A stretch of 64,000 nt of DNA from Pseudisothecium myosuroides (lineage: Eukaryota; Streptophyta; Bryopsida; Hypnales; Lembophyllaceae), in the NCBI GenBank assembly GCA_951799445.1, contig OX637293.1:14818001-14882000 (forward strand), given 5' to 3'. A program made the translations under genes and the position numbers. The notes beneath the pieces are model-generated. The model was not told the DNA's origin. It was given only the letters and a program-made list of their open reading frames with translations, and did not search any database. Numbering within the stretch: the first letter of the stretch is position 1; the number at the start of each line of letters is the position of its first letter. Below, one piece after another: positions 1-12,500 of this stretch.

Positions 1-99
1 CACTATCACTCGCACTATCACCATTGCAAGCACCTCCAACAACATGTGAGAATTATGTAACAAACAAGTATCTTACTTTGCTTTGAAAGCCATTCATTA

Positions 100-740
100 C
101 TTGAGTTTGGTGATGAAAAGGCAAGCTCTTTATATACATATGGGGTGGTAGGAAGTAAAACAACCCATGTGGGATATGTAAATTATAATAAGTAGGAGCT
201 CAATTGCTCATAGTTAAGTGAAAACCAGGAATTGCGTTTGAAGTAGAATTTCAGACCTCATTTAGGCATAGTAGAATAAAAAATTTCAAAAAAACTTGAT
301 CTTAGAAAAGTTGTTAAATCAAGTTAAATTTCATTTTTGAATTTTTTTTTGATATTTTAAGATTCCAATCAAAATTTATGGACAATTTTCAGAGAGGGGT
401 TGGAAGGGACATTTTCTTTAACATTTTCAAACATCCTCTCTAAATTTTGTCCATAACTTTTGATTGGAGCCTCAAAATTACAAACAAATTTTTGGAGATG
501 AAATTTAGCTTGATTTAGCAACTTTTCTTAGTTCAAATTTTTTGCAAAAAGTTATTTTACTATGCCTAAATGAGGTCTGAAATTCTACTTCACACATAAG
601 TCGTATGGTTGACAATCAATGGTCAAGCTCTCATCTTCAAATTATTCCATATTGTTTGAGGACTCATGATAGACAATAGATTTCATTATAAAAATGACAT
701 CTCCACCCTCTGTCCCCACAAATGTCAATGAAACAATCCC
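100..740 (-). repeat. Dispersed repeat R1, copy 1, with internal foldback
   Basis: One of three copies in the window; the others are at about 25110-25690 and 35440-36000, in the opposite orientation to this one. The core at 241-590 is a foldback: it opens with AAGTAGAATTTCAGACCTC and closes with the reverse complement, GAGGTCTGAAATTCTACTT, so the two halves can pair as a hairpin of about 350 bases. Sequence outside the foldback is also shared among copies, for example the segment around 600-740 and the GTGGTAGGAAGTAAAACAA side near 145-170. No coding potential is seen. The outer ends are approximate. It is probably a non-autonomous DNA element; the superfamily is unknown. Confidence 0.7.
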
Positions 741-1879
741 TTCATTTTGCCATCAATTTTTTATTTCATAATGGATGGTCAAATGATATTGGTAGTGAAG
801 CTTACTTTTAATTCCCCATGATGTATGGATGAATTTTGTATATGAGAACTCCAAAGAGGAAAAAGGCAACCTCTGTGAAGGCTACTGAACGTTATGCATC
901 AAGTCTGAATTAAATTATTGATAGCTTAAAATGATCCTAATTATGCCAAACCAATGCCAAACTAGCTCAGAACAAATGTTTTCATAAAGCGTGCACCTTT
1001 CCATCTTTTTCAAAGGTATTATGATCTTATAACTGCTATTACCAAACGCCAAGTGTAAATGTTAGTACCATAATGTTGATAGTTCAACACTCTCACTCAT
1101 TTATAACAAATCACAAGAAAGTTGCATCACACCATAGTATACGTTGACTGATGTTGAACTCATCTACAAAACTATATAAAAAAAATTAGATGAAAACCAT
1201 CAATTTTCCATTAGTTACAGACTTTTCCTTCTATTTATAATCCACATTATGGACGTCAACGCACTTAGGGATTAAGCTACCGTCTATAGTCCTCTATTTG
1301 AAGTCTTCAAGTGTCACTCTTTTGAATATCCACATTTACATAGAAAACCAAGTGCAAAGCTTAGTTCAAAAAAATTGAAACACCATTCAATGTTTTTGGT
1401 AAGACAAAAACTAACTAACTACCTTTTTGAAAGAAGTTCCATTTCCTCTTCATTTCCTCTTCAATAAAACCATCTCTATCCATATCAATATCCAAAAGGA
1501 TTTTTTCACCTCCATTACATACAATTGTATAAAGAAACTAGCCACTTGTATACCCTCATGGAGGAAGATGTATCCCTTCTAGTCTCCAAAGCTACTTGAA
1601 AATGAGATATTTAATATTTAAAGGCAATTTATCATATCCACTTTGCAACTCTAATACCACTGACACACTCATTTGAAATCCTAAATGTAACCCTATACCC
1701 ATGACTACCCCTTACCAACCCACCTCCCATTTGCTATTGTCTATCATTTGGAACTTTGTTGAGTCCACAAAAAAAACTCGAGAAAAAAGGGAGTAGGTAA
1801 TATTCCTTATAATTATTTGTTTATTTTTAAAACCCATGGACTTATTTTGGAGTGTCAAAGGGACACTACTTCTTCTAAA
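741..1879. other. AT-rich intergenic DNA, no gene seen
   Basis: Only short open frames without recognisable domains occur here. No repeat in this stretch could be paired with another part of the window. Confidence 0.5.
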
Positions 1880-2260
1880 GGAGGCAACCCATTTTTGATC
1901 AGCACCTCCATTCTGGCTATGTGTACTATTCTCTTTCCGTGAACAGTGATTCATTGTGGTGCGTATCCCGACGCAGTTGTGGCACATAATAATTGGCCAC
2001 AAGACTTTCAATATTGTAACCACCCCTCATCAATTTTGTTTTCAGCCTATGGTCGGAAATAGCAAGCCCCACATCACAGGTATGGGAAGAATAGAATCTT
2101 CTGCTGAAAATTTCATATTAATTATATTTTGAGAAAAAAAATCTGAAAAATTATGGAAACCTTCTGATCTCTATTTCTGCACACAGAAAAATTTTCCCAC
2201 TGAAGAAACCCACCCTGCATATATGTGTAATTGCTTAAGTAATCAAAATGGGTTGCCTCC
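1880..2260. mobile_element. TIR element, GGAGGCAACCC family, copy 1
   Basis: The stretch starts with GGAGGCAACCCATTTTTGAT and ends with the inverted counterpart ATCAAAATGGGTTGCCTCC, a near-perfect terminal inverted repeat of about 20 bp around 381 bp of non-coding sequence. A second, inverted and partly rearranged copy is at about 29827-30470. Both carry GTGCCACAACT and GGGCTTGCTATTTC blocks. I could not define a target-site duplication, so the superfamily is open. A 103-codon minus-strand frame across it shows no domain and is taken as chance. Confidence 0.7.
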
Positions 2261-4533
2261 CTATATGCGCATGTAAGTTTGAGGTTTTTACTTTAAAAGA
2301 AAAAAATTCTTTTAAAGTATTGATTTTGCAATATGGTTTTATTTTTGTAAAAGAAGAAATACAACTTCCTTGGGAGAGGATTTTGAGAGCTTGTTGTAGC
2401 TAGAAGTTTTCATTTTTTCTCAAATTTTTGTAGGAATATTAATTTTATAAATCAGTAACTAAGGGGATGTCATATTTCCTGAAATTTTAGCTGATGAAAC
2501 GAAATTTATATGGTTTTAATTTTTTTTAATTTAGATCAATTAAAAAAAAAAATATTGCTTTAAATTGAATTTTAAATTAGATACTAGCTTGTAAGATTCG
2601 TACATACAGAGAATGCTTTTATTGATTCCATTTCCAATAGTGAAATAAAAGAAGGGGTAAAAGATAGGTGTATTTTTTGTTTGATGACAACAAGGTTATT
2701 TATGATTAAAAAAAGATACATAAAGTTCATTTCTGAACCTTAAATTTTCCTTGGAAATTTAGGATTTCAAAAATAGAATCTTGTTTCAATAGTATGCAGT
2801 GATTATTATGTTGAACATTTTGAAAAATGAGGTAAGAAAAAATCACATCAAAGTAGCAAATATTATTGCAAGATTTTCTGAAAATTTAATATGTACATCC
2901 TTCAAAAACTTCTAAAATTTGTATCCAAGTATCTAAAAATTATCTTTATTGTTATGAATGTAAACCTCAACTTTTCATAGTGCAAAAATTTCACTTCCAA
3001 AGAAATCAAATTTTGTTGAATATATCAGGCAAAGTACATAAAAGTTTTTATTTTCAATTCAAACAGTCATTTATCACAATCCATGTTGCTAATTGTTTGA
3101 AAACTTCTACACATTTTTCATAACAACTAAGGCAAGATATTTGAGTTGAAGAATTTTTATGCCCTTTATATTTTTGTTTTAACTTATTGCACTCTGAATG
3201 ATAGTTTTGGAGTGTTTTTTTTGTAAAATATAGTTATAATTAAACCTCTAAAAGTTACTCTAAAGCAATTTTAAAATTACAATCTAATGAATACTAAAAT
3301 AAATGTGAAGATAAATTTCAAATATTCCTAATTACAATCCTTATGAAGCTAATTGTGTGTCATGCAAAAAAAATTGTGTTCATTGAGAACTACCTTTAAC
3401 TTGTTAACACCAACAATTGCACCAAAGAAATTTTGAATACTTTTGAGAGAATACACATGTAAAGTGTGCAATCAAAATCAATGCAAAATTTCTCAAAATC
3501 TTAGATATCTAGAATTTATCCTCTTTACAAATGTCAAGTGTTTATATAAAAGTAATGCCTCTACTAGTCCTACAAATTCAACTTTGAAGAGGCTAGTTTT
3601 TACAAAGACAATTTTGAGAGGATCATTTTAGAATTTTGACACAAGGAATGGACATGTTCCTCTTATGTGGAGACAAAATAATTTCTTTAAATTGGTATCT
3701 AAATCAAAAGTTGAGCAAGGCACATCAGTAGCACAACATGTATTTAATAACCCCTGTTTTCCTTCTAAAATTTGGCAAGAATGTTTTAATTGTATGGTTC
3801 ATAAAAATCTGTAATCTTCAAATAAATCAAGTACCAGATGGGCACAAGAAGTTAGAAAAACAAAAAAGGGGTGAAAGGTTTCATTAGCCCTATTCAGTGG
3901 AATTTTTTTCTATTTTCTTCCATCTAAATCTTTTGATTGGCACCTTCAATGATTCCCGGGGAGATCACTCTTAGTTTTTTAGAAAACTACGTGAGTTAAA
4001 AGATAGGATCCATTTAATTCAAACCAGAGAAAATTTATATAATATGTAGGGCTACTATAGGGTCCATGAAATGCTACATACTCTATTATATATAAATTAG
4101 GGTATATAAAAACATCATGTAGTAGGAATTTTTATTAATAAGTTAGCCTTGACAAATAGAGGCCATGCAAATTTTTCATAGTACACTGAATATAGTTGTG
4201 GATAAATAATTTCATGTGGATGATAAAATGGATATAGCCAAGAAAATCTACAATGAAGGGTGGTTGATTGAAATTGTGTCATGGTACTAGTAGTGTATAT
4301 ATCAACGAAATGAAATGTAAACACAAGGCATTGACCACAAGTGGCAAAAATTGTCACATTGTACAAATAGGGAGGTTTATCTTAGTGAATTCAACGAACT
4401 AAAAACTGTATGCTATGAAAATAAAGTTTATAGTTGTTTAACTTCATTCATTGAAGCCATAAATGTTAAACATATTTATATTGAACAAAATGTTCATGGA
4501 ATAGTTTCAATGGGGATTTTAAATTGTTCAATG
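2261..4533. other. AT-rich intergenic DNA, no gene seen
   Basis: Long A/T-rich stretch with homopolymer runs and short spurious frames. I see no conserved protein, RNA gene or paired repeat inside it. Confidence 0.5.
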
Positions 4534-4977
4534 GGGTGGAAGCAAGCTAATAGGAGCCAACTTGGACGTAACCACTTTTTTTTTTTTTAAGAATTTTCAT
4601 TCTAACTCTTTAATATGAGTTGATATATGAAATGAAATTGTAGAGCATTGTTTCTTAGTTATGGTTACATGACATAATGCAAAACAAAATTAATTATGTT
4701 AAGTTTCTAAGTATCAAAAAGGCCAAAATGTAGCTTTAACCACTGCTTAATTTTGCTTAATTGAATTCAATAAGGACCCATTATAGATGATTAAAAGACT
4801 AGTTTAGATGTATAAAAAACAATTCTTGGTATATTATTTTAATAAGAATCCATTATAAATGACATAAAGACTATTTTAGATTAATAAACGACAATTTTTT
4901 GATAGAATATTCCATTAAAGACCTCCATAAGCACCTCAATTATGTCTACGAGTGGCTCCTATTAGCTTGCTTCCACC
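4534..4977. mobile_element. MITE with about 26-bp TIR
   Basis: The left end GGGTGGAAGCAAGCTAATAG and the right end CTATTAGCTTGCTTCCACC are inverted copies, continuing inward to GGAGCCA/TGGCTCC. The flanks both read CAATG (4529-4533 and 4978-4982), a probable 5-bp target duplication. The inside is AT-rich and non-coding. Superfamily not assigned. Confidence 0.75.
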
Positions 4978-4998
4978 CAATGGTAAATTTGTTATTAA

Positions 4999-6847
4999 TC
5001 CCTAAAGGTCAAAGGGTGTTTTGAAAGAGGAAAATTCCAAAACTACCTATTTTTGATGCATTGTCCAAAATTAATTGATTAATGTTTTTTTGAAAACCAA
5101 TCATACAAAAGTGTATTAAACTAATAAGGAAATTTATGGAAATATTTTTAGCCCATTTGACCACTTGGATTGAAAGATTATAACATTTGAAGTTAGAAAA
5201 AAAAAACATTTTGATTTGTGCAAAACAAAATTTTCAAACTTCAAGCCTTCCTGGAGTAAAATTTTTTCTCTATATAAACATGAGGATTTTAGCCATTCAT
5301 ATGTATATGATGTTAGGTTTACTGATGAAAATTTTCAAAAGCAAATATGGAGTCTAGCTTACTCTAAATCAACTTGCAATACAAGGAGGTTAAGTGCATT
5401 GGCAATACACTAGTCATTTTTTGATGATTTCTTGTGCAATCAAAAAATTCTAAATTTTAAATCCAAAGGATAAAAAATTAGAGACAAACATTTGGAATAT
5501 GTGGGAAGTTTTCAAGAATTTTGACTTCACATATTGCAAGATAATAGAGCTTGAAGTTAGAAGAAAATGTTTTTTCTTAAAGCCACCTCAATATAGCTAA
5601 TGAAGTTTGACTCCTCTTAGTATGTATTTGAGAACTAAATTCATTTTCTTGACAATATTATGCCATATTTTATTAGTTACGTACATGCCAAATTGGTCAA
5701 ACCACACTCAAAGGTACCATTGGGATTACTTTTGTAGGACTAGGTATAGAGTCCTTTTCTGAACTTTTAAAGTTATAAATTACTTTGATGTTGTCATTTA
5801 AAATAAATAAATTATGGATGAATATTATTGCAATAATCCTCTTTAATAAGTTAGAGAATTTTTTTTTAAGGATAAAATCTATAAAAAGAAGTAAATCACC
5901 AATTTTAAGGTTAAATTTAGTATCTTTTTACAATATAGCACTTGAAAAGGATATTTTTATCCAAATTTTTTACACTTCTCAAGCATACAACTATTAAAAG
6001 GGATTTTTAGTGATTAAATCTTAAACACAAAATAGTGTAATTTTTTAATTAATTAATTGATTATTGACAAATTATTGATTTATTCTAAAAAAACCACTAA
6101 ACATTCAATTCCATAAATAGCTTATGTAGCGCCCTTGATATGAATAATATATATATTTTGTTTTGACACAATGATCATTTGGATTATTTTATATATTGAA
6201 AAGGACGTTCACATATTTTTACTTCTGAATATTATAGGAAATAGAAAAATATTCAAATTATAGCAAAAGGTTCCTTTTCTACTATATCATATGATTATAT
6301 ATACACATGATTATTTTGGATTCAATCACATTGTTATTCATTAGAAACTAGACTCCTTCTTGTCCATTGAAAAACCTGATAGGCTGACACTACAACTTCA
6401 ATTGGACCAATAGTAAAGAATTTTTGATTTTATGATGAATAAAAAAATAGGAATCTTAGCAAGACTTAAAATACTAGTAAAAAAGGACTAGACTACCTAT
6501 AATTAATAGATTAGCTTTGAAAAACAATAGCTAGAAAGAAGTTACAATGAAGATTTTAGTGAGTCTGACCCCTTTTTTGGTACCTTTGAGTGTGATTTGA
6601 CCCAAATTTCAAAAATTGATGAGTGTTTTTGCAAAAGGTGCCCAAAAGATGCCCAAATTGTCCAAGCTGCTAAAAAAGTTCAAGGCAATATAACTTTTGA
6701 TTTGGATATTCAATCAAGAAAAGTATATTCTCACTAAGGAAAAACATGCTCACACCTTGTATCAAAATTTTGTGAACATTCGACGAAAATTGATTTCATA
6801 GGGTCCTATCTAGATTTCAATGGATCATTCAACAGACAATTGGTCTT
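4999..6847. mobile_element. Old TTAA element, subfamily 2 (expanded copy)
   Basis: It begins directly after TTAA (4995-4998) with TCCCTAAAGGTCAAAGGG. It shares several blocks with the 38058-38608 element: the GATTGAAAGATTATAA(C/T)(A/G)TTTGAAGTTAG block near 5170-5195, and the TCAAAATTTTGTGAACATT block near 6760-6780. The right edge is weak: GGTCTT before TTAA at 6848-6851. The copy is about three times longer than its relative, so other DNA has probably inserted around 5.4-6.6 kb. Non-coding. Confidence 0.5.
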
Positions 6848-6900
6848 TTAACTTGATCAATTGTACACTTAAATTTTATATGTAAGATAGCCCTACTTAA

Positions 6901-6960
6901 TCCCTTAAGGACCATCACTATGTTTCGGCAAAAATGTAGTGAAAACTGCCATTTTCAAGA
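6901..6960. repeat. Left terminal region of piggyBac element
   Basis: Tip TCCCTTAAGGACCAT followed by TTTCGGCAAAAATG and GTGAAAACTGCCATTTT. The same order of motifs, inverted, closes the right ends of the elements at 27443-28373 and 28914-29822 (TGAAAACTGTCATTT and TGAAAATTGCCATTTT). Confidence 0.85.
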
Positions 6961-7229
6961 GATTGAAGAAGAAGGTCGTAAAAATGTTTTTTTCAATGAT
7001 TCAGCTGTAGGATCTTGTGTTTGACTGCGAGAGGTGTATGTGGAAAAAAATCAGGCTATTTCAGATGAATTGGAGTGAGATATTGACATGAGAATGGAAG
7101 GATAAAGTTTTTTTCACTAAATGCCCAGAACTTGTATTCACTTTGACCATTCTTAGCGTAAAAATTTTGGTCTACAAGAAGTTGAGTTTTTTTTTCTTCA
7201 TGCATGAAAGCATGTTAGGTATGCCTCAA

Positions 7230-7545
7230 ACAATTTGTTGCAAAACAGGGTCTGCCAGGGCATCGCAACGGGTTCCAGTCCCAGCGTGGGCAGGCGCTGT
7301 CAGCGGCCGTCAATCCCGTCGCTAGGCACTAGCAGTACCTGCCCTGCTGGCCGCATATTGGGACGAAGGCCACAGAGGCCACAGGCCAGTGCAGGCCGAC
7401 CCTCCTCTGACGACATTGCCACGAAGGCCGCCCGCGCTCCCCCTGCTCCCAACATTCCCCATCCGCCCTCGCATTCCACGAATGTTCTCGGAGTTCCTTC
7501 TGTGCTACCAACGGCCGCTGCCCTGTGACAAGCTTGCTCCCTTGG
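7230..7545. other. GC-rich island 1 inside the piggyBac element
   Basis: A sharply bounded GC-rich, CpG-rich block within AT-rich surroundings. Overlapping frames on both strands are open but show no known domain. It lies downstream of the transposase, near the left end. It could be a captured host fragment or a regulatory island; nothing in the sequence decides this. Confidence 0.5.
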
Positions 7546-7847
7546 TGGCCAAAGTTGCACAATCTGGAACAGGGCAAGGCAGTTAGTCATTTGGGTGCAC
7601 CGTATATACATATAGGAACTTGTAATGAAAAGAGTAGACAGAAGTGGAATAACTTGCCATACTACTTAGACATGGTGAAAATTACTTTCATTTCCTTAGT
7701 TTCTGTTGAATATCTATATTTCATCACCAATTCCGCACATTTTCATAGAATTATGCACTTACTACCAAACGATTATTTTTCCAAAAAAACCCTACAAATA
7801 TTATAGCAAACAAGGCATAGTTTGCACTTACTTTCATATATGCTGCA

Positions 7848-10800
7848 TCACTGAAGCCTTTTATGATACTTTTGAAAATACCCGGAGCGCATGCACATAA
7901 ATTTATTGCCACAAGATGGACAATAAGTTTTCGGACGCTTGATCGGTCGAGATCCATCATTACATACCACACACGGCCCCTTCATAGACTGCTTGCCAGA
8001 AAACAAACTTTTCAGCGTCAAGGAGGATCTGGTAAGCGTGTTCGGAATCCAATTGTGTGTGAGAGCCTCATACAATTGGGTCCAAAACTGCAAATGCGTC
8101 ATTAGTCGACGTGGAGGGATCCTACCCTTGCACTTGTCCAAGTATATAATATACATATTGACAACGGTTGTGTCAATAAGGGAAAAAAACCCCAATGCCA
8201 CCGCTTGTGAGAACGGGTTGACAAGTGTATGAGGCTCGAAGCTGATTTGCCACGTCCGCGCCTCTCATGTGAGTTGTGTATTCAAGGTGAATAGGCGATG
8301 TCTGAATATTATCCCGTGTTGCACCATTACGGCGGGGCACACTGGAAATAGGGGACTGATATGGATATTGCAAGGGCACCTGATGCGTAGAAAGAAGCAA
8401 TACAGGCCTTTTATCCTTCCAGACTGTAGCACTGATAGTCCGGGATTCATGCATCCGCCATTCTAAAGTGCCTTGCGCACTTTTAGCAAATGCCTTGGTG
8501 TTCTTCAAAACCAAAGGTAGACCAATTCTATTCGCTCGAACAATCCCCGTTGCATATATTCCCTTGTCCAATAAGTCCTTGAAGAGTGGAATGCTGGAAA
8601 AAAAATTATCCATAGTAATAACATGACCTCGCCCTTCATTAGAAATCAATAAACGTAAAACCACATTGTGCGCTAATTTTGGTTGCCCACGTGGTGCAGC
8701 TGCCTCATTCACTACTGCGGGGTCTACCACAGTAGACCTCAAAATTAGATATAAATTTTGAAATTGAATCAGTTGGGTACCACACCTTGATATCCCACTT
8801 TTGCGGCTTCTGTGGCATATACTGCCTTGCGGGACAATATGTGCCTTTATAACGAATCATCATCTCGTCCACGGTACCAAATTTTCCAACGTTCCAAGAT
8901 CTCCGACAAGAATCTCAAATGTGATTGAGTAACCACCTCAGCTGGCCTATCTTATCGTAATCCGATAAAGCTTTGTCACTGACATATTTAGTGGGATTTG
9001 TAAGATGCAGACACTTGGTCAATACTTGAAAGCGTGCCCGGGACATCAGATTTGAGATCGTTTCACAATGAAATATCGAATCCTTCTTATGCCAATATGA
9101 TTTAATGTTTGGCTGCCTCCTCATCTCCATATACAAAATAATGGCTATGAAAACGTGGAACTCGGTCACTGAAAATGGTATCCACAATGGGCCCCCTTCT
9201 GTCTTGCCGTGCGTATCCGGAGTAGTGGTATATCTATTAGTCTCTGTCATAATGTCTCGGAGGACATTGTAAGGCCAGAAGACTTCAAACAACTGTAAGA
9301 AAGTTGGAAAATACCGCCAAAAGATGTTGGAAGAAGGCGCACCCATGAATTGAATGCGGTTTGGGTCATAAGTCATGAAATTCTTATTCCATGAGTCGTC
9401 GCGATAAATGTACTTGACATTGTTCTGGTCCTCAATGTCTCCACCATCGTCATTGTCACTAATATGAAGCTCTGGTAAATCGATATCACTAATGCTGTCA
9501 TCATTATAAACCACGGTCGGAAACCTTGTTGTCCGTCTCGTGGAAACACCCATGATATCCGCATCATCAGTTGAAAATTCTCCTTCCCCCAATACAAAAG
9601 GTCCCCCATAAATGGCACGACGAGACTGGGCACGAGAATGGTCCTGAACATCTGTGGAAAACCCCCTTTTATAGTCTAAGTAAGAAAGTGCAATCGGAAT
9701 ACAAGTTTTACAAAAACACATAGGTATTGGAAAGAATTGCCCATAACATGGCCAACCCTTCATGTACTGCTCAATGCATAGAGGGAACGCGTTGCCTAAA
9801 ACTTTATTCCATTCTGCAAGAATTTCCTAGTGACATTACTGACCAAATATGTGTTTCGTATTCAATAAGGTATATGGCATGTTAGCAAACATTGGAGCCT
9901 TGTTAGAAAATACTGTGATGACTCTAACTGGCTACAAGGACATTGTGGGGGTTTCTGTTTGTCATTTCTAGGTCCTATATAGCCCGTGGTGGACCCTATA
10001 CAGAACATACTTTTAGAATTCATAATGTATTCATACATTGTGAAGGAAAAAAAATCAAGAACAAGTGACCATTCTCAGAGTGGCCTTTATTCAAAATGAA
10101 ATCATGAAAAAAATTACAGTACTACCATACATGCTTTCATACGTGACTATATCTTATAGTGAAACTGGAATTCAAGCAGAACATGTTACTTTCCAATATA
10201 GAGTTTGGCTTTGAAGATAATTCTTTCCATTTGAGAAGGTTCTCAGTTGTGCTGAGAAAGGAACGCTTCATTCATGAGCACTGTGCACAGTTATGGTGTA
10301 ATTCAGTTCCCTAAAAGTAGGTCAAGCTTTACAGAGTAACATGTAGAAATAATGACTTTCGCTTCTCCTGAAATCAGAATTCATATGCATACAGGAAACG
10401 ATTATATGAATGCAATAAAGAGGACTCATTCGTACTAGGAAAATTTTGAGAAGGTCAACAATCATACTATAGAGTCCATCAAGTTTTTTGGAAAAGGCTA
10501 TAGTAAGTTTTATTTGAAATCACTGTATTTCTACATCCAAGATTCCAAAGTGAGCATGCTTGGAATGTCTAAACCATTTTCCTGTATCAATTGCACTGGT
10601 TCAATATTTAAAAAAAAAAAACGAAACAAAGGACAAAAACTAATGGAAAGATTGGACAGAAGCGTACCTGCCTACTTTGGAAGACCGCGTTCTGGTCCTC
10701 GACGTGGCGCTAACGGGTGGGCTCACTTAGTGCGGAGGGCCGGTCTCAGTCTGCGCCATTCCCAGCGGCTGCGCTATTGTTGGGCCGGTCCGCCTTCCGC

Positions 10801-11478
10801 CCGCTCCCAACACCTGATGTGCATGCCGGCCATTGCAGGGAACCCTGTAGCGGGTCCTGTTGTGCTCCGCCGCCGCCGCCGCCGCCGTTGTCTCCGCCAG
10901 GACGTCGGCGACCGTGTCTATCTGATGTGCGTTCTCTGGTCCGTGGTGCGCTCCAATGATTCAGGAGCATCTCGGGCGGCCAAATGAGTTCTTCAAGTGA
11001 TTTGGTTTCAACGTCAGCATATCGTCCTTCATCAAAGTCATCCTCTGAAAATTCTTCGCAAGAGGAATTTGTACCTGTGGGAGTAGTTCTTGACTGTCGA
11101 AATAATCAGCATCGAATTCTCCTATCTCTTGATCAATATTGTTGTCAACAAAACCGGCCATACAATCTGGAACGGGAGGCACAAATTTTGGCGTATGATA
11201 CATGGACAATGGAGATAACTGTGCATCGGGTTCTGGACTAGGAGTCCTCGACGGAGGTGGTGGACTCATGCTAGTCGACGGCTGATGAGCTAGAAGACGG
11301 CAACTGCGTCGCACTGGGAGGCCATCCCATGCGAACTTCACACAAATGATTTGCACTGTGAGAATGGTAACTTTAACTTCGCAATGGCAACAACGTATGA
11401 AGCTCAAAAAATAGCGGTTGAATTTCATGATTTCCTTACCTCATTGCATTTTTCCTTTCGTGGCTTGTGTCTGGGCAT
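7848..11478 (-). pseudogene. piggyBac transposase, broken (PGBD-like, DDE_Tnp_1_7)
   Basis: A cut-and-paste transposase that would recognise the element ends and insert at TTAA. Likely exon 1 is 11478-11440 (MPRHKPRKEKCNE, basic, GT donor) and exon 2 begins at 11335 (FAWDGLPVRRS). Exon 2 has a proline/serine-rich then acidic N-terminal region. A later exon probably starts near 9651 after TTTTCCACAG. The core follows: TEFHVFIAIILYMEMRRQPN, then TVDEMM (first Asp), RQYMPQKPQKWDIKVW, TMDNFFSS (second Asp) and GADVANQLRASYT (third Asp; the usual following Asp is Asn). The C-terminus at 8201-7848 is cysteine-rich (GPCVVCNDG, TYCPSCGNKFMC), as in the piggyBac zinc-binding domain. Breaks: an in-frame TGA after RWLLNHI (about 8912), a frameshift after FEVYCG (about 8725) and another near 8200. 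It cannot be active as read; exon joints between 11.0 and 9.65 kb are uncertain. Confidence 0.88.
10660..10985. other. GC-rich island 2 inside the piggyBac element
   Basis: Strongly GC-rich with a (CCG)n run near 10866-10890. It lies at the 3' edge of the N-terminal transposase exon. On the minus strand one frame runs into a glycine-rich, low-complexity stretch. It may be intron or a captured fragment rather than transposase. Confidence 0.45.
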
Positions 11479-12149
11479 GATGCGTTCCGCAATGTATGCA
11501 ATGAATTTCTACTTTGCACAACTCTTTTGATTGTGTACTTCTGAACTATTGTACAAATACTTAAAGTATGTGAACACTGACTAAAACAGAGGAGAGCAGA
11601 AGGAACTTCCAGAATTTCTCAGCGCCATGTACAAATCACAATTCATGCGACTGTGAAGCAAGAGTACCGTCATTGTGGACAACTTGAGGAAGCTAGAATT
11701 GTAGCTAATGTAGCTGCAACAACAATTATGAGGCATCAAATGTAGTTGTTGGGGACCCACAGCAAGTAATTTTGTAGCTCACCATTTTGTAGACTTCCTA
11801 CAAAGAGTACCTCTCCTGTAATTATGTTTTAATTCAATAAGTGGAATTGTACTTCATGTTCATATTTGGTTATCTCTAAGGTCACAATTATGTAGACTTC
11901 CTAGTAAGAGTAGCTCTTCTCTATTTATGTTTCAATTCAATGTGTGGCAGTGTACTGTATATTCTCATTTTGTAATCTGGCATGTAGAAAATCAGTGCCA
12001 AGCATTTTAGAAGTATATGAGTGGTTGCTGCGAATCAAATATGAAGAAAACTCAATTTTCATCCACATGGCAATGCAGGAAAGATTTGGACACAAATTTG
12101 AGCACCAGGTGCACAAAAACATAAAAGTCATGATTTTTTATATCGCCGC

Positions 12150-12500
12150 GTAGCCAGATTCCTTCATGGCCGCAGCGGCGGTGCGGCAACACAGTCCCAT
12201 GGCCGTGCCCATGGCCGTGCCCGTGGTCACCGTCCGCGGGATGCTTCTCGTGGCCGTCAGTCGCCCCTGCAGGTCGGCTGCGGCACCTTGCTCCAGCTTG
12301 CCCTCCTTGCAGGTCGTTATCAGCGACAGGCGCGATGTAGGGATGGACCTTTTCTAACCTTGCAAACCATTGTCAGAACTAGCTGTGATCTTCATCCTCA
12401 ATTTTCCAACCCGAACTCGTGCCCGGTCCAACTGCCCTCCTCACAGTCAACACCCTCCCAATTGCCACAGGCATTGCCCGGACTGCCCCTCCTCCCCCAC
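12150..12500. other. GC-rich island 3 inside the piggyBac element
   Basis: GC-rich, CpG-rich block with repeated ATGGCCGTGCCC units (about 12199-12222), near the right end and upstream of the transposase start. The position would suit a promoter region, but no core promoter element was recognised. Confidence 0.45.

Noticed and set aside
7300..7611. Overlapping ORFs on both strands in the GC-rich island
   Set aside because: Simultaneous open frames on both strands are expected in GC-rich DNA, and no protein family is recognisable.
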